From: Glandiceps talaboti
Lineage: Eukaryota; Hemichordata; Enteropneusta; Spengelidae
NCBI RefSeq assembly: GCF_964340395.1
Contig: NC_135551.1
Location: forward strand, 31,334,955-31,398,954
DNA: 64,000 nt
Direction: 5' to 3'
In this document: positions 1-10,988 of the stretch, piece after piece
Position numbering within the stretch: the first letter of the stretch is position 1
Layout of the letters: each line of letters starts with the position of its first letter
Position numbers and translations under genes: made by a program
Notes under the pieces: model-generated
Databases searched by the model: none
Seen by the model: only the letters and a program-made list of their open reading frames with translations
What the model was told of the DNA's origin: nothing

Positions 1-2492
1 GTGCATAGAGTATTATTCTTAAGTAGTTCGTCTTTATTACTGGTATCACTGCCGGTATCAATTGTTTTGAGGATTGATTCGGACGACATTTTTGTGTTTT
101 TGTCCTCATCGTTGTCATTGTCTCCCGTGGAATGAATTGACTCCGTGTCAGACAATGATCCAACTACACTACTTGTCAACGTATTCGTATTGGAATTTGA
201 CTCATTCTTGCTGGCATATTCCGGAGCAGAAATGACTACATTGTCTTCGTTTTGGTCACTTATATAAATATAATCATCATCACCACCACTGACATGGTCA
301 TTGTCGTCGTCGCAAATGTCGGCATCATCGGTTTCGTGTAAACGTAAAAAATCGAAATCATTATCAATAATATCAATAATATCGCTAGAGACAGAGGGGG
401 CGTTGTCAGGGTCATCACCAGGTACTTCGGGTTTCTTCAATGTCATCTCCGGCGTTGTCTCGTAAATGTTTGGTATAGCTTTCTCAGTGTCACTTAACTC
501 TATGCTATTAACGGAGTCATGATCACCGGTGTCGATTTCGACTCTGGGGGATTCACTCTCTGTAGCAAGGTTTCTTGCAGGATTTTGGTCTTTATGATCA
601 CGATCACCCAAAGATGACCAAGCATAGTGTACACTAACAGGAGTTTCGCCTCCATTTTCATCGTTGTTTGTATTTTCATCTTCCCGCATATCATCTATGC
701 TCTCATAATGATGAATATCAGGCGAGGCCGGAAGAGTATTGTTGGTTGCCATAGTGCCTTCATCCGATATTGTAGCGACAGGTGTATCCTTTGGAGTTTC
801 TTGTTCGAGCACAAAATAGTGAGGTTCAGGAAGAGTGTGAAGGGGTAATTGATTATCAGATTCAGAATCACCACTGGCACCGTCGCCCTCTGATCGTCCA
901 TCGTCAGATTCGATAATCTCGATGTCACCAAGGTCAAGGCTGGCGTCATTTTCCAGAGTGGTGATATCTCCAAATGACGCTAATTTAAACGAACCCTGGC
1001 GACCCATATCATCTGTTCGGAAATGAGTAAAAGCAGCACCATGGTCGGATAGAATTTCGGGGTTTGTGTCTTTCTTGCTATCCAACTGTTCGTCCGAAAC
1101 AGATTCCACAAAGACGTTTCCGACCTCGCCGATATAATCGTAGTCATGGGGCATATCTGGAATTGTCGTTTGGACAATATCGTCGGTGGTGGCGCTATTC
1201 ACCTCCGAAATACTAATGTTCTCTGTCAATTCGTACTTGTCTTGAATAGGGTTATCCATTCCCGATTGTACTGCACGAAAATCATAAAATTTAAAACCGT
1301 CATAATCACATATTATACCTGGCTTCTTCACTTTTCGAGATGTTTTCGTACCGCAACTTTGGACAGCAAATACGATAAGTACGAATATGATAACAATGCC
1401 AGCAATACCCACTGCTCCCATAGTAGCGACGAGCTCAGTGTAGGTGTGCTGTTGGGCGTTGTCACTTCGAACACTGTTATCACCACCACTGTCGTTTGAC
1501 TCATAAACAAGAATATGAATAAAAGACGATTCCGAATCCATGCCGATAGAATTTTGAACAGTACATGTCACGTTAGTGTTATTGTGTTCTATCCCTATAG
1601 GTCGAAGTTCATAGTTTATTGTGTTGTTTGCTCGTATGATGTCAGGATCTTCGACCTCCACGTCATTAATATACCATTTCACTATCGGTTCAGGGTTTGC
1701 ATCGAAACAACACGTAAAATTAACTCCACTTCCTAAATCTGTGGTCACTGAAGATGGTTCAATGGTCACACTGGGTCTGTACCACACATTCAATGGATTG
1801 ACCCTACACGTACGAGGGTCGCCAAAAGCACTGTGACCACTTTGTATGCATTCAAACTGCTTTCCATTGTCATACCGTGAAAGGGCCCACTGAGCTAACG
1901 CGGTGATAGAACTGTTTATTATGACCGTAGTATTGTTCACTCTCGGGGTTATGTCCGTCCATTCGAGTTCAACCTGTGGGTTTGCTCCTTCTGAACGACA
2001 TAAAAGTGTAATATTGGTTCCTTCAGTAAGATTTATAGTGGCAGGTTCCGCCAAACATTCAGGAAAATGTTTACTTGGTGGTACTAACACTGTTAAAGTG
2101 GCAAAGTCTGAAAAGGTACCTGTTGGTTTGTACCATACACACTGGTATTTATCTTCGTCTTCTTTGGTGACATTCACAATGTTAAGATTGTACTCCCCTA
2201 GAGAACTGTTACCCGTTATCGATAATCTATTGCGAAGAGAGTCGGAAACAACACGAACAAAGGTCCCGTTGCCGTATACTAGTATTAGCAGCTCAGTAGT
2301 AGACCCTTTCGACCAGGCAAGGTAACAACCAAAACAAGTGACATTATGTACAACACAATCGAACGTTGCTGTTCCGCCCTCAGTTACGGTCGTATCATTC
2401 GGTTGAATGTAAAAGCACTGGTCAGCAGCATTGGTTCTTGAACAAGTCCAAAATACTACAGCAAAAAAGAAAGTGTACCACAGAAAGAGCAT
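1..2492 (-). CDS. Single-exon Ig-superfamily transmembrane receptor (5' part, runs off the left edge)
   Basis: An open frame of 830 codons runs from an ATG at 2492 to the window edge without a stop; an in-frame TAA at 2507-2505 fixes the start. Signal peptide about residues 1-22. Three Ig domains follow: Cys46-Cys118 with Trp60 and the DEDKYQC signature; Cys165-Cys215 with Trp178; Cys261-Cys310 with Trp273. An extra cysteine pair, Cys146 and Cys229, brackets domain 2. More than ten N-glycosylation sequons lie outside the membrane. One transmembrane helix spans about 358-377, then a basic stop-transfer stretch. The cytoplasmic tail exceeds 450 residues, is rich in Asp, Glu, Ser and Thr, and holds scattered tyrosines (YDYIGE, YIYISD). 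No enzyme domain is visible. It is a paralogue of the receptor at 22345-24144. Likely a cell-surface adhesion or recognition receptor; ligand unknown. Absence of introns over 2.5 kb suggests retrocopy origin or an intronless family. Confidence 0.86.
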   Translation of the reverse strand, partial: MLFLWYTFFFAVVFWTCSRTNAADQCFYIQPNDTTVTEGGTATFDCVVHNVTCFGCYLAWSKGSTTELLILVYGNGTFVRVVSDSLRNRLSITGNSSLGEYNLNIVNVTKEDEDKYQCVWYKPTGTFSDFATLTVLVPPSKHFPECLAEPATINLTEGTNITLLCRSEGANPQVELEWTDITPRVNNTTVIINSSITALAQWALSRYDNGKQFECIQSGHSAFGDPRTCRVNPLNVWYRPSVTIEPSSVTTDLGSGVNFTCCFDANPEPIVKWYINDVEVEDPDIIRANNTINYELRPIGIEHNNTNVTCTVQNSIGMDSESSFIHILVYESNDSGGDNSVRSDNAQQHTYTELVATMGAVGIAGIVIIFVLIVFAVQSCGTKTSRKVKKPGIICDYDGFKFYDFRAVQSGMDNPIQDKYELTENISISEVNSATTDDIVQTTIPDMPHDYDYIGEVGNVFVESVSDEQLDSKKDTNPEILSDHGAAFTHFRTDDMGRQGSFKLASFGDITTLENDASLDLGDIEIIESDDGRSEGDGASGDSESDNQLPLHTLPEPHYFVLEQETPKDTPVATISDEGTMATNNTLPASPDIHHYESIDDMREDENTNNDENGGETPVSVHYAWSSLGDRDHKDQNPARNLATESESPRVEIDTGDHDSVNSIELSDTEKAIPNIYETTPEMTLKKPEVPGDDPDNAPSVSSDIIDIIDNDFDFLRLHETDDADICDDDNDHVSGGDDDYIYISDQNEDNVVISAPEYASKNESNSNTNTLTSSVVGSLSDTESIHSTGDNDNDEDKNTKMSSESILKTIDTGSDTSNKDELLKNNTLC

Positions 2493-2507
2493 TGTCTCAG
2501 CAAGTTA

Positions 2508-3066
2508 TCCAGATTGTCTTTTACATAATTGTCCACAGTACAACGGTTCAGGACAACAACAATGGTGGACCGAACTGATTCAGAGTTGTGCAGCTGCGCT
2601 GTAGTAGAAGGTTCCCGGTTCATGACCTTTTCCCTGTAAAAATAAAAGGGCCTCACAGCAAGCCTGTATCGTCTCATCTGCATGTACATACACCCACTTC
2701 AGCAAGTGAAAGTTATTGATCGTTAATCTTCATGTATAGTAACTGTAATCGTATCTAATTCAAATCTCACACTATCTAATAGATTTATTATGAAATAAAC
2801 ATGCAAACACATGACCTTATAAGGCTTATTTAGTAAATATTGTCTCGGTAATAACTGGTCACATGATTGAAATATGAATATGAAATTTCTGCAAACATAT
2901 CACTTTTAATGAATCTAGAATCATTTATCACAATTCAAATAAACTATCACGTCACTGAAAAGCTAACTCGCAAAATCATATCTAACGGAAGGTGACGGGG
3001 TGTGTGTATTCGCATTGCTTTTTTTCCTTTTCTTGTGATGTTAATGGTTTCACTCAATCAACACAC
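2508..3066. other. Upstream region of the partial Ig receptor, no gene
   Basis: AT-rich sequence upstream of the receptor start. No coding signal beyond short chance frames. It probably holds the 5' untranslated region and promoter; the only motif I single out is the CArg-type palindrome at 2815-2824. Confidence 0.4.
2815..2824. promoter_or_regulatory. Candidate CArG box (SRF-type site)
   Basis: CCTTATAAGG is a perfect match to the CC(A/T)6GG consensus for serum response factor and is self-complementary. It lies 323 bp upstream of the partial Ig receptor start. It also contains TATAA, so it could serve as a core promoter element. Motif match only. Confidence 0.3.
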
Positions 3067-3133
3067 GTATGTATGTATGTATGTATGTATGTATGTATGT
3101 ATGTATGTATGTATGTATGTATGTATGTATGTA

Positions 3134-3166
<33 letters not shown>

Positions 3167-3226
3167 ATGTATGTATGTATGTATGTATGTATGTATGTAT
3201 GTATGTATGTATGTATGTATGTATGT
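3067..3226. repeat. (ATGT)n microsatellite with central (GT)n
   Basis: About 160 bp of ATGT repeats interrupted by a short GT run at 3134-3150. Long frames through it (Tyr-Val-Cys-Met repeats) are artefacts of the repeat. Confidence 0.97.
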
Positions 3227-4117
3227 GATCAATAAGGAAGTTTGCTAGAAATTAGTAATACAGACAAAGAAATATGTAATAATAATATGCAACAATATAA
3301 TGTGTTTCCATAAAGAATAATTCCCATTGGTATTTTGATTGTATAGTTAGGGCCGACAGAGGTTTTCATAATGTCAACTACAGTTATTAAGTTACAATGA
3401 TGTCTGCTGGTTGAAATATGGAAACTGATCTCTTTCACTAATCATGACCGTAATGATACTTTTTCATTTATTATTTTGAAGTAGACAGTCAACATTTGAT
3501 AGTGCCTTTACAGTGGATTCCTTACAGTTAAACGAGCCACAATTCTTCCTAAGGTTACAGTACTAACGAACCACGACTCAAATAACAGTGAAACTGGTAA
3601 CAAATTATGTTTATTTCAGTGCCTATCAAAGCCAAATGTTGGTCTTAGGCGTGGTCTTAAGCTATGCTGGCATCACGTGAGATTACTTCGGGATAGTATG
3701 GACAAGAATGAAATCCTCTCATTTTTTTACCGCAACTTTGGGAAATATGCTGTCATACGAAGGTTGAACCGTGTTTTTCAAGGATGGTTTGGAATATAAT
3801 CACAGCATGTTATACAACTAGAGTGAAACGTGATCTTGAATTTGTCATTTAAGAGAACCTAATCGTTTCATAATTATTTCGTCCATGGCTGGGGTATCTT
3901 CTTCAATGTTCAGGAAAGGGATTATTGAATGTAAACGTATACATGTTTGGCGAAGGAGAAGTTAGTGATGTCAGTTTCCGGTTTGAATATCAATATTCAT
4001 TCCTTCACGTTGATCGATGCCAGTGCATGTAATGCAATGACTGATCTACGTGGGATTTCTAACTACGAATAAAGATGTTTCTAGTATCAAATAAGCTTCA
4101 ACGTACAAGTATTAAAC
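3227..4117. other. No gene seen
   Basis: AT-rich unique-looking sequence with no convincing frame, splice-bounded exon or RNA gene by eye. Confidence 0.4.
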
Positions 4118-4293
4118 TCGCCCTATTTACAAGCAAGTTATCTTTGCTTCATTACTGGAAACTCGTCCTATTACAAGCAATTTATCGTTGTTTCATTACT
4201 GGAAACTCGCCCTATTACAAGAAATTTATCGTTGTTTCATTACTGGAAACTCGCCCTATTACAAGCAATTTATCGTTGTTTCATTACTGGAAA
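4118..4293. repeat. 44-bp minisatellite, about 4 copies
   Basis: The phrase TTCATTACTGGAAACTCG recurs with CTGG at 4155, 4199, 4243 and 4287, an exact 44-bp period with a few substitutions. A frame (4075-4299) crosses it but is just the translated repeat. Confidence 0.92.
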
Positions 4294-4584
4294 GAATAAC
4301 AGTCCCTACAAAATGCAACGACTGGTATTTATAAAGACTTTATAATTGGACAGGGGCTTTAGTATATAGACCACAAATGTTGATCGGCTTGGTAGATCAA
4401 ATGATTGACAAAGATTATAACGCACATGTAGTTTTATATTATGCTGATCATTTTTGAAAGATGACTTTCTTCAACACACAGAATACGAAGACTTGCAGCT
4501 CACTTTCTATTTCGTCAGCGAAGCACACATTTGTGAATAATGGTGGTTTGGTCAATAACTGCAGACATTCTAACACCGATAAAT

Positions 4585-4745
4585 ATCCAATATGTTTTAT
4601 GATTATCATTACATAGCTTGCATAGTATTCATTGGTTCATATTACACATGGTATGTATTATACTATGTATAGACATTACACTTTATTTATGGGTATCCAG
4701 GGTCAAAGGTCAAGGTATCTCAAAGGTCATACTACAAGGTACAAT
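4585..4745 (+). repeat. Dispersed repeat family a, copy 1
   Basis: About 160 bp aligning by eye with 9284-9450: shared ATGTTTTATG, ACATAGCTTGCATAG, ATTCATTGGTT, CAGGGTCAAxGGTCA and CAAAGGTCATA in the same order. It carries a direct-repeat-1 nuclear receptor motif at 4700-4712. Probably a diverged transposable element or segmental duplicate. Confidence 0.8.
4700..4712 (+). promoter_or_regulatory. DR1 nuclear-receptor-like motif in a repeat
   Basis: GGGTCA-A-AGGTCA is two hexamer half-sites spaced by one base, the RXR/HNF4/COUP-TF type arrangement; a further CAAAGGTCA follows at 4721-4729. It lies inside a repeated element with no gene nearby, so function is unproven. Confidence 0.35.
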
Positions 4746-5480
4746 GTTTTTGCTATGGTGTGTATACTAGTGTTGTTTCTTAGGAAAAGAAAATTTGTGA
4801 TATAAAATAACCACTAATATTCATAAATAGGTCATCATCAGTTGACAATGGAAGCCAGTGATGACTAATGGCAAAAAATAATAAACAATGCAATTTCGAA
4901 CTTCCTCATAGAAATCGACATTGCAGGTTTGCAGTTGTAAATTGGAGTAGATTGTATTTTAAAGAAGTGTTGGAATTTCTAATATGGTAAACAATATATC
5001 TAAGTCTCATAATTTAAGAAAACATTTATATTAACAATATCGTTACAGAATCGTTCAGAATATAAGTCTGTAAACCACTTTAGATGACATTGTGGATATT
5101 GTTTTCAGGTCAGTGTTTAGTATATTAATGTAAATACCATGGGTACGTAATACAGCAAGTTTGTGATTACACCCATTCTATCTCATTAGCATATCATACA
5201 TACACATCGCATATATCAAAGTAGCACAAGCTGAGTTTATGAAATGTTTACTCAAATGAAAATACTTACACAAAACTATTCTAGTATAATATTGATATTG
5301 AATCATGTCTTCCATGACGTCACAATTTATCTTTTGGCATTGTTACGTACAATAGTTGATTACATAGTGGACATTTCCTGGACATTTTATATGCATAATA
5401 GATTACATCAACAGATCGTTTTATTTATATTCAACTAAAATTACGACTAAATAGTCTGAAGTCAGCCGGTTTGTGCCTCT
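4746..5480. other. No gene seen
   Basis: AT-rich sequence without convincing coding or RNA-gene signal. The frame at 5244-5438 has no family I recognise and no splice context. Confidence 0.4.
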
Positions 5481-5688
5481 TTATGTATGTTTCAATGGAT
5501 CAATCTAGTATTTTCCATCCAAATGTATGATTCAATGGATCAATCTAGTATTTTCCATCCAGATGTATGTTTCAATGGATCAATCTAGTATTTTCCATCC
5601 AAGTGTATGATTCAATGGATCAATCTAGTATTTTCCATCCAAGTGTATGATTCATTGGGTTAATTTAGTATTTTCCATCCAAGTATTG
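5481..5688. repeat. 40-bp minisatellite, 5 copies
   Basis: Units start at 5481, 5521, 5561, 5601 and 5641 with no indels; shared core CAATCTAGTATTTTCCATCC. The last unit is the most diverged and runs directly into the hairpin insertion at 5696. Confidence 0.95.
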
Positions 5689-5695
5689 TTAAAAC

Positions 5696-5733
5696 CTCAG
5701 ACCACCAAACGAACAATTGTTTGGTGGTCTGAG
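5696..5733. mobile_element. 38-bp palindromic micro-insertion with 7-bp target duplication
   Basis: Perfect 15-bp inverted arms (CTCAGACCACCAAAC at 5696-5710 and its complement at 5719-5733) around an 8-base loop. The same 7 bases, TTAAAAC, flank both sides (5689-5695 and 5734-5740). A shorter relative with arms CTCAGACC sits at 46004-46024 with a different flanking duplication. This suggests a tiny MITE-like element; no coding capacity. Confidence 0.6.
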
Positions 5734-5965
5734 TTAAAACTGAATTTAATTCTTTGAATAATCCTTTATTCAGCATTGAATTTTTTTAATTGATTTATTT
5801 TCACTACAACATAATATCAATATACCACGTTTATGGAATACACTATAGAAATACAACAAAAACCAACAGCCTGGCTAACGACATAAAAAAAAGATCTAGA
5901 ACATTCAAACTGTGCAGTGCCTCTAGATCTAAAGGCTGCATCGTCTTAGAAACTGGCGCGTTATG

Positions 5966-6031
5966 GATTGATCGATTGATTGATTGATTGATCGATCGAT
6001 CGATCGATCGATGGATTGGTTGGTTGGTTGG

Positions 6032-6099
<68 letters not shown>

Positions 6100-6104
6100 C
6101 TGAC

Positions 6105-6188
<84 letters not shown>
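5966..6188. repeat. (GATT)n microsatellite with (GATC)n and (GGTT)n patches
   Basis: About 220 bp of 4-bp repeats; the left part is GATC-rich (5989-6012), followed by GGTT and then long GATT runs. Long Ile-Asn-Gln-Ser frames on the minus strand are repeat artefacts. Confidence 0.97.
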
Positions 6189-6352
6189 ATAAATACGCAA
6201 TCAAAACCTATGTGAAATGTTCAAATATTTAATGAGTTACTAACTTTCAAATGAACATACATTTAAATTTAACTCTAACTGTTTTTCCCAGTTACTAGTA
6301 GCCTACCAAGGAACTGTCTATATTGTGATATGTATAGATAATTGTACTTGTG

Positions 6353-6645
6353 GCAACCCATATCAAAGACTGCAGTCGGTCATCGGCTCAGTACAGCTGA
6401 TAGAAAAGTGAGTCATGACTAGACGGGCCTCGTGATGAAACAACCGTGAGTGTGTGTCACATGAATAAACAGTAAGTTGTGTTTCCACTGATTGTACTTT
6501 AAAGAACAGCGCCCGCTATGGACTCGTGCACTATAAATAAAACAACCCTGCCTTAATGTCTGCCCGAGGAAGTAAAGAGATTAATTTCTTTCATAGTAAT
6601 ATTGAATGTTGTAACTATCAATCAGTCATTAATCTGATGTGAGCT
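6353..6645 (+). repeat. Dispersed repeat family b, copy 1
   Basis: About 290 bp aligning with 7972-8226: GCAACCCATAT, GTGAGTCATGA, GAACAGCGCCCGCTA, GAAGTAAAGAGATT and ATGTTGTAACTATCAATCAG occur in the same order in both. Diverged and with small indels, so an old duplication or two insertions of one element. Confidence 0.82.
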
Positions 6646-7736
6646 CTGTGGTATTGACCACGATATTATTTATAACCAGAAAATATTAAAGAATGGTTTG
6701 CATGACTGTGATACCCAAATGTTTCAGATATTATTTGAATTGTAATTAGCTTGCTTTTGCTCATTCTTAAAAATATCTTTTGCTCATTCTTACAAATGTC
6801 TATTTGTCTCCACAAGTTTCCAGTAGCCCAGTGCGAATGATAATTACGTTAGAGAGCAAATGATTTTATTCTATATATGTGGTGATTTTCTTTTCAGGAA
6901 TTTTTTCATATAAAGAAATTTCAATTTAGCATATGTATTAATGTTTTAGAAAACGTTTTAACTTGTCTAGGTGTTGTGGCATTATTTCGGTGTTTGTATC
7001 TAATTCGGTTCAGAATCTGTCTTTGCGTAAATGTGTCTATAATTTTGAGAGCTGAAAATAGTGAAAATATCTTAAGTTTGTTCATTGTGTTAATTCATGC
7101 ATATATGATAACTCCATTTACAACTTTGTATTGTAACACTTGTGTTTGAATAAGCTTATTTACCATTTCCTTGGTTTTTTTTACAGGTCTGGAACCTGAA
7201 TCAAACAACAAATAAAATAAAAACAAAATATTCAACATATTAAATTGCTATACGGCAATAATTATGTTCTATATTTCAGAAAGAACAATTCTAGTGAATA
7301 TTTTATCAGTTATAGTCTTTTTAAAGAACGAATCATATCCTAGCTGATTTTTTGTCCTTTTTTGTTTGTTTAAAAATAAATAAATCAATAAATAAATAAA
7401 TCAAATTTATTATAAGTGTTTTGATAAATGAACATAATTACGTCTCTACTACTTAAGTGTAGTTCCACTTGGATTGATGTTTAAACAGTCAAATTAATAT
7501 TAACACGCGTTGGTTTACAAATATATTTCACATATCACAAATTATTGTTTATAGATAGTTATTTGAGACACTGTGGTGACATTGTTTAGAAGTATCTCAT
7601 ATATTAGTAATTGTCATTACTTAGTGGAGCACAAACACATAGATATTTTCCTTTTCCGTGCCTAGGGTTAAATTATAAAGTAAACAAATCTGGAGATTGC
7701 CTTGTAAAAAAGTAATTGAAAAAATAATAATAAAAC
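6646..7736. other. No gene seen
   Basis: AT-rich stretch. A 33-bp piece (7520-7552) is repeated at 8312-8343. Homopolymer and AAAT-rich patches occur at 7370-7400. No exon or RNA gene recognised. Confidence 0.4.
7520..7552 (+). repeat. Short dispersed repeat family c, copy 1
   Basis: ATATATTTCACATATCACAA and the following ATTATTGTTTAT match 8312-8343 with three differences. With family b it keeps the same b-then-c order twice, hinting at a larger duplicated block. Confidence 0.6.
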
Positions 7737-7854
7737 GCCTACGGCACGTGGTATTCCCAGGCGGTCTCCCATCCAAGTACTAACCACGCCCGACGCAGCT
7801 TAACTTCGGTGATCGGACGAGAACCGGTGTTTTCTACGTAGTATGGCCGTAGGC
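7737..7854 (-). rRNA. 5S rRNA: 5S ribosomal RNA gene
   Basis: Read on the minus strand the 118-bp segment begins GCCTACGGCCATACTACG and ends with the complementary GCCGTAGGC, closing helix I. The internal control region is recognisable: AGTTAAGC, GGGCGTGGTTAGTACTTGG and ATGGGAGACCGCCTGGGAATACC. A TTTT run, the RNA polymerase III terminator, follows immediately (7736-7732). The whole secondary-structure framework of animal 5S rRNA is preserved, so it could be a functional solitary copy. It may instead be a dispersed copy or a SINE3-type head; I see no SINE body or tail beside it. Confidence 0.93.
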
Positions 7855-7971
7855 ACTCAAAACTGTTCAAATTCTAAAGATAACCGTGTGGACTGAGTTG
7901 TTAACACAGTGAAAATCGTCAAAAATGTTCGTCTGATTGCGATATATATCCATATACATGTACTTTATTCA

Positions 7972-8226
7972 GAGCAACCCATATGGAAGACACAGTCGGC
8001 ATTGTACAGCTCAGGTGAGTCATGAATAGACGAGTCACGTGATCAAAAACGGCGAGTGTCACAAATAAACAGTTTCCAGCCATTGTTCTTTGAAGAACAG
8101 CGCCCGCTACGGACACGTGCACTGTGAATAAAATAACTATGCAGCTGTCCGATGAAGTAAAGAGATTGATTTAAATTTCATAGTAATATTAAATGTTGTA
8201 ACTATCAATCAGTCATTAATCTGTTA
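7972..8226 (+). repeat. Dispersed repeat family b, copy 2
   Basis: Partner of 6353-6645, in the same orientation and about 1.6 kb away, on the other side of the 5S gene. Contains AGCGCCCGCTACGGAC at 8099-8114, also seen in copy 1 and at 11255-11270. Confidence 0.82.
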
Positions 8227-8311
8227 GCTTTGTGTTGGCCAAGGGAAAAATGCTTTACACTGGCTTGATGCCCATCTACAAGTTGTAGCGGTCAATTTGC
8301 AAACAAACTAG

Positions 8312-8343
8312 ATATATTTCACACATGACAAATTATTGTTTAT
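8312..8343 (+). repeat. Short dispersed repeat family c, copy 2
   Basis: Partner of 7520-7552. Here it follows family b by under 100 bp, whereas in the first block the gap is about 870 bp. Confidence 0.6.
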
Positions 8344-8449
8344 GGGAAATTGATAGGGTGAAAACCCCGGGATGTAAACATATAAATGGAAAATAAGCAA
8401 CAATTAAAGAATAGTTTCAGCCCGGCTTTACAACAGTATCCTGTAAATG

Positions 8450-9266
8450 TTTGATTGTTGGTTGGTTAAAGTCGATGACAAACTTGTAAATATTTGATTG
8501 TTGGTTGGTTAAAGTCGATGACAAACTTGTGAATATTTGATTGTTGGTTGGTTAAAGTCGATGACAAACTTGTAAATGTTTGATTGTTGGTTGGTTAAAG
8601 TCGATGACAAACTTGTGAATATTTGATTGTTGGTTGGTTAAAGTCGATGACAAACTTGTGAATATTTGATTGTTGGTTGGTTAAAGTCGATGACAAACTT
8701 GTGAATATTTGATTGTTGGTTGGTTAAAGTCGATGACAAACTTGTGAATATTTGATTGTTGGTTGGTTAAAGTCGATGACAAACTTGTGAATATTTGATT
8801 GTTGGTTGGTTAAAGTCGATGACAAACTTGTAAATGTTTGATTGTTGGTTGGTTAAAGTCGATGACAAACTTGTGAATATTTGATTGTTGGTTGGTTAAA
8901 GTCGATGACAAACTTGTAAATGTTTGATTGTTGGTTGGTTAAAGTCGATGACAAACTTGTGAATCTTTGATTGTTGGTTGGTTAAAGTCGATGACAAACT
9001 TGTGAATATTTGATTGTTGGTTGGTTAAAGTCGATGACAAACTTGTAAATGTTTGATTGTTGGTTGGTTAAAGTCGATGACAAACTTGTGAATATTTGAT
9101 TGTTGGTTGGTTAAAGTCGATGACAAACTTGTAAATGTTTGATTGTTGGTTGGTTAAAGTCGATGACAAACTTGTAAATGTTTGATTGTTGGTTGGTTAA
9201 AGTCGATGACAAACTTGTAAATGTTTGATTGTTGGTTGGTTCAAGTCGATGACAAACTTGTGAATA
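8450..9266. repeat. 43-bp minisatellite, exactly 19 units
   Basis: The unit starts TTTGATTGTTGGTTGG and contains AAAGTCGATGACAAACTTG. From 8450 the period is exactly 43 bp for 19 units with no indel; the next phrase, TTTGATCATTG, at 9267 leaves the array. Units differ almost only at the junction: GTAAATGTTTG versus GTGAATATTTG. No spacers, so not a CRISPR array. Confidence 0.97.
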
Positions 9267-9283
9267 TTTGATCATTGAGAGAC

Positions 9284-9450
9284 ATCCGATATGTTTTATG
9301 GTTAACATTACATAGCTTGCATAGCATTCATTGGTTTATATTACATATAGTATGTCTCATACTATATATTACTATATTATACTTGTATTTATTGGTTATT
9401 CAGGGTCAAGGGTCAGATGCCAAAGGTCATATTACAAGACACAATTACTA
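9284..9450 (+). repeat. Dispersed repeat family a, copy 2
   Basis: Partner of 4585-4745. The nuclear-receptor-like direct repeat is altered here (GGGTCAAGGGTCA), while the second CAAAGGTCATA remains. Confidence 0.8.
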
Positions 9451-9924
9451 CTTACCGGAGTGTATATTGTTAGAACGTTAATTCAATAAAACAATACGTG
9501 TTGATATGGAAAGTCTTTGCCTAATGCAATATAATATATCAAATTAATACATAATAATTATACAAGATTTTTTGACAGAAATCATTAAATTTAAATGCTA
9601 AATGGATTATATCGCCAGACAGAATATTGTATATTTAAAGCATACATGTATTACTGATATGGGCGAGGCATAGCGGCTAGTTCGTGAAACATTTCAAGGA
9701 CAACAGAAAAACAATAAGTACACACAGCTCAATGATTAAATTGAATTTTCAACAAGATTTTTTTTAAATATAGGGATTCTTTTGTAATCGTTATTTAAAG
9801 TGAATAGAGTAAACACGGCCTGGAACAGTAACTCAAATAAAATAAAATTATCGAACTATGATTTTAAATGTTATTAAAATTTAAAGTATAAAAATAAGAA
9901 AGAATATTAACTGAAACTAAAAAA
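9451..9924. other. No gene seen
   Basis: AT-rich with poly-A and poly-T patches; no coding or RNA-gene signal recognised. Confidence 0.4.
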
Positions 9925-9963
9925 GCCCACAGCGCGTGGTATTTCCTGGCAGTCTCCTATCCA
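9925..9963 (-). pseudogene. Truncated 5S rRNA copy (3' third only)
   Basis: 39 bp aligning without gaps to the 3' end of the intact 5S at 7737, with about seven substitutions (GCCCACAGCGCGTGGTATTT on the plus strand against GCCTACGGCACGTGGTATTC). Homology ends abruptly at CTATCCA, so the 5' two thirds of the gene are absent. Not functional. Confidence 0.8.

Positions 9964-10988
<1,025 letters not shown>

Noticed and set aside
695-1510. Minus-strand frames at 500-694, 695-973, 980-1177 and 1328-1510
   Set aside because: All are one alternative frame under the real receptor frame, which is open from 2492 to the edge.
8450-9266. Regular 43-bp repeats resembling a CRISPR array
   Set aside because: There are no spacers: the whole 43-bp unit repeats head to tail, and the genome is eukaryotic.
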